Shown: positions 63,922 to 64,000 of the stretch, piece by piece
Position numbering within the stretch: position 1 is the first letter of the stretch
Layout of the letters: every line of letters begins with the position of its first letter
Source: Lachnospiraceae bacterium AF51-6-b8A
GTDB taxonomy: Bacteria > Bacillota > Clostridia > Lachnospirales > Lachnospiraceae
Direction of reading: 5' to 3'
NCBI GenBank assembly: GCA_027682585.1
Contig: JAQCZH010000005.1
Span: forward strand, 42,808 to 106,807
Length of the DNA stretch: 64,000 bases
Position numbers and translations under genes: made by a program
The notes under the pieces: generated by a model
What the model saw: the letters and a program-made list of their open reading frames with translations, nothing else
Database searches by the model: none
What the model was told of the DNA's origin: nothing

Positions 63922-63966
63922 TTGACATCTTATTCTCAAGAATTTCATTATAATCAAGAGAATAAG
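63922..63966 (+). promoter_or_regulatory. Promoter region with inverted repeat, before the last gene
   Basis: TTGACA at 63922-63927 and TATAAT at 63949-63954 (spacing 21, long). CTTATTCTC (63929-63937) and GAGAATAAG (63958-63966) form a 9-bp inverted repeat around the -10 box, which suggests an operator. Confidence 0.45.
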
Positions 63967-63978
63967 GAGGCGTTTACG

Positions 63979-64000
63979 GTGGCAACGAACAGACAGTACG
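63979..64000 (+). CDS. Start of an unidentified gene (partial)
   Basis: A GTG at 63979 with AAGGAGG eight bases upstream begins ATNRQY before the window ends. Too short to identify. Placed right after a reverse transcriptase fragment, so it may belong to another mobile element. Confidence 0.5.

Overview
The window looks like a chromosomal segment of a low-to-mid-GC Firmicute of the Clostridia, most likely a Lachnospiraceae member. The basis is gene content and order (mfd, hup-rqcP-divIC-tilS-hpt-ftsH, coaX-dusB-greA-lysS, dnaX-ybaB-recR), families I know mainly from Lachnospiraceae (DUF6145, DUF6382-FHA, DUF5702, Flp1-like pilin), strong AGGAGG-type ribosome binding sites and near-consensus sigma-A promoters. 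The sporulation genes that normally interrupt this block in spore formers (spoVT, yabP, yabQ, spoIIE) are absent, so the lineage is probably non-sporulating. No tRNA, rRNA or CRISPR array was seen.

Layout. 1-4.8 kb: 3' end of mfd, a PrsA-like lipoprotein foldase, murA, and metK behind a SAM-I riboswitch. 4.9-9.9 kb: a histidine kinase/response regulator pair, a metallophosphoesterase, an RluA-type pseudouridine synthase, a small unknown ORF and a histidine phosphatase. 10.1-18.6 kb: proS-cca, hup, rqcP, divIC, tilS-hpt-ftsH. 18.6-25.2 kb: a DUF3592 membrane protein (minus strand), then a permease-ATPase-permease ABC exporter followed by its own response regulator and kinase, with the architecture of pneumococcal vex123-vncRS. 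25.2-34.2 kb: a complete nine-gene V/A-type ATPase operon (G-I-K-E-C-F-A-B-D) whose K subunit carries the residues of sodium-binding rotors. 34.3-38.5 kb: an iron-dependent alcohol dehydrogenase, then dnaX-ybaB-recR. 38.9-49.2 kb: a monoderm Tad (tight adherence) pilus locus with two prepilin peptidases, TadZ/A/B/C, a Flp1-like pilin, two TadE-type pseudopilins, a DUF5702 protein and a DUF6382-FHA protein. 49.2-59.8 kb: HIT protein, murG (minus), SPFH protein, argF, birA, DUF6145, coaX, dusB, greA, lysS.

From about 59,375, inside lysS, base composition turns abruptly AT-rich and stays so to the end. This tail carries the lysS C-terminal tRNA-binding domain, an alpha/beta hydrolase, a truncated zinc-finger repeat protein, broken ATPase and acetyltransferase genes, a small redox cluster (TSCPD protein and thioredoxin, divergent from an HxlR regulator) and a group II intron reverse transcriptase fragment. 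It reads as an acquired and decaying region.

The most unusual signal is a family of roughly 35-50 bp imperfect palindromes (ends CATGACAATGGAAT and ATTCCGTTGTTTATGG) found at eight intergenic sites between 3.4 and 57.8 kb, never inside genes. Several copies begin within a few bases of the T-tract of a terminator, including the one in the metK riboswitch. They are absent from the AT-rich tail.
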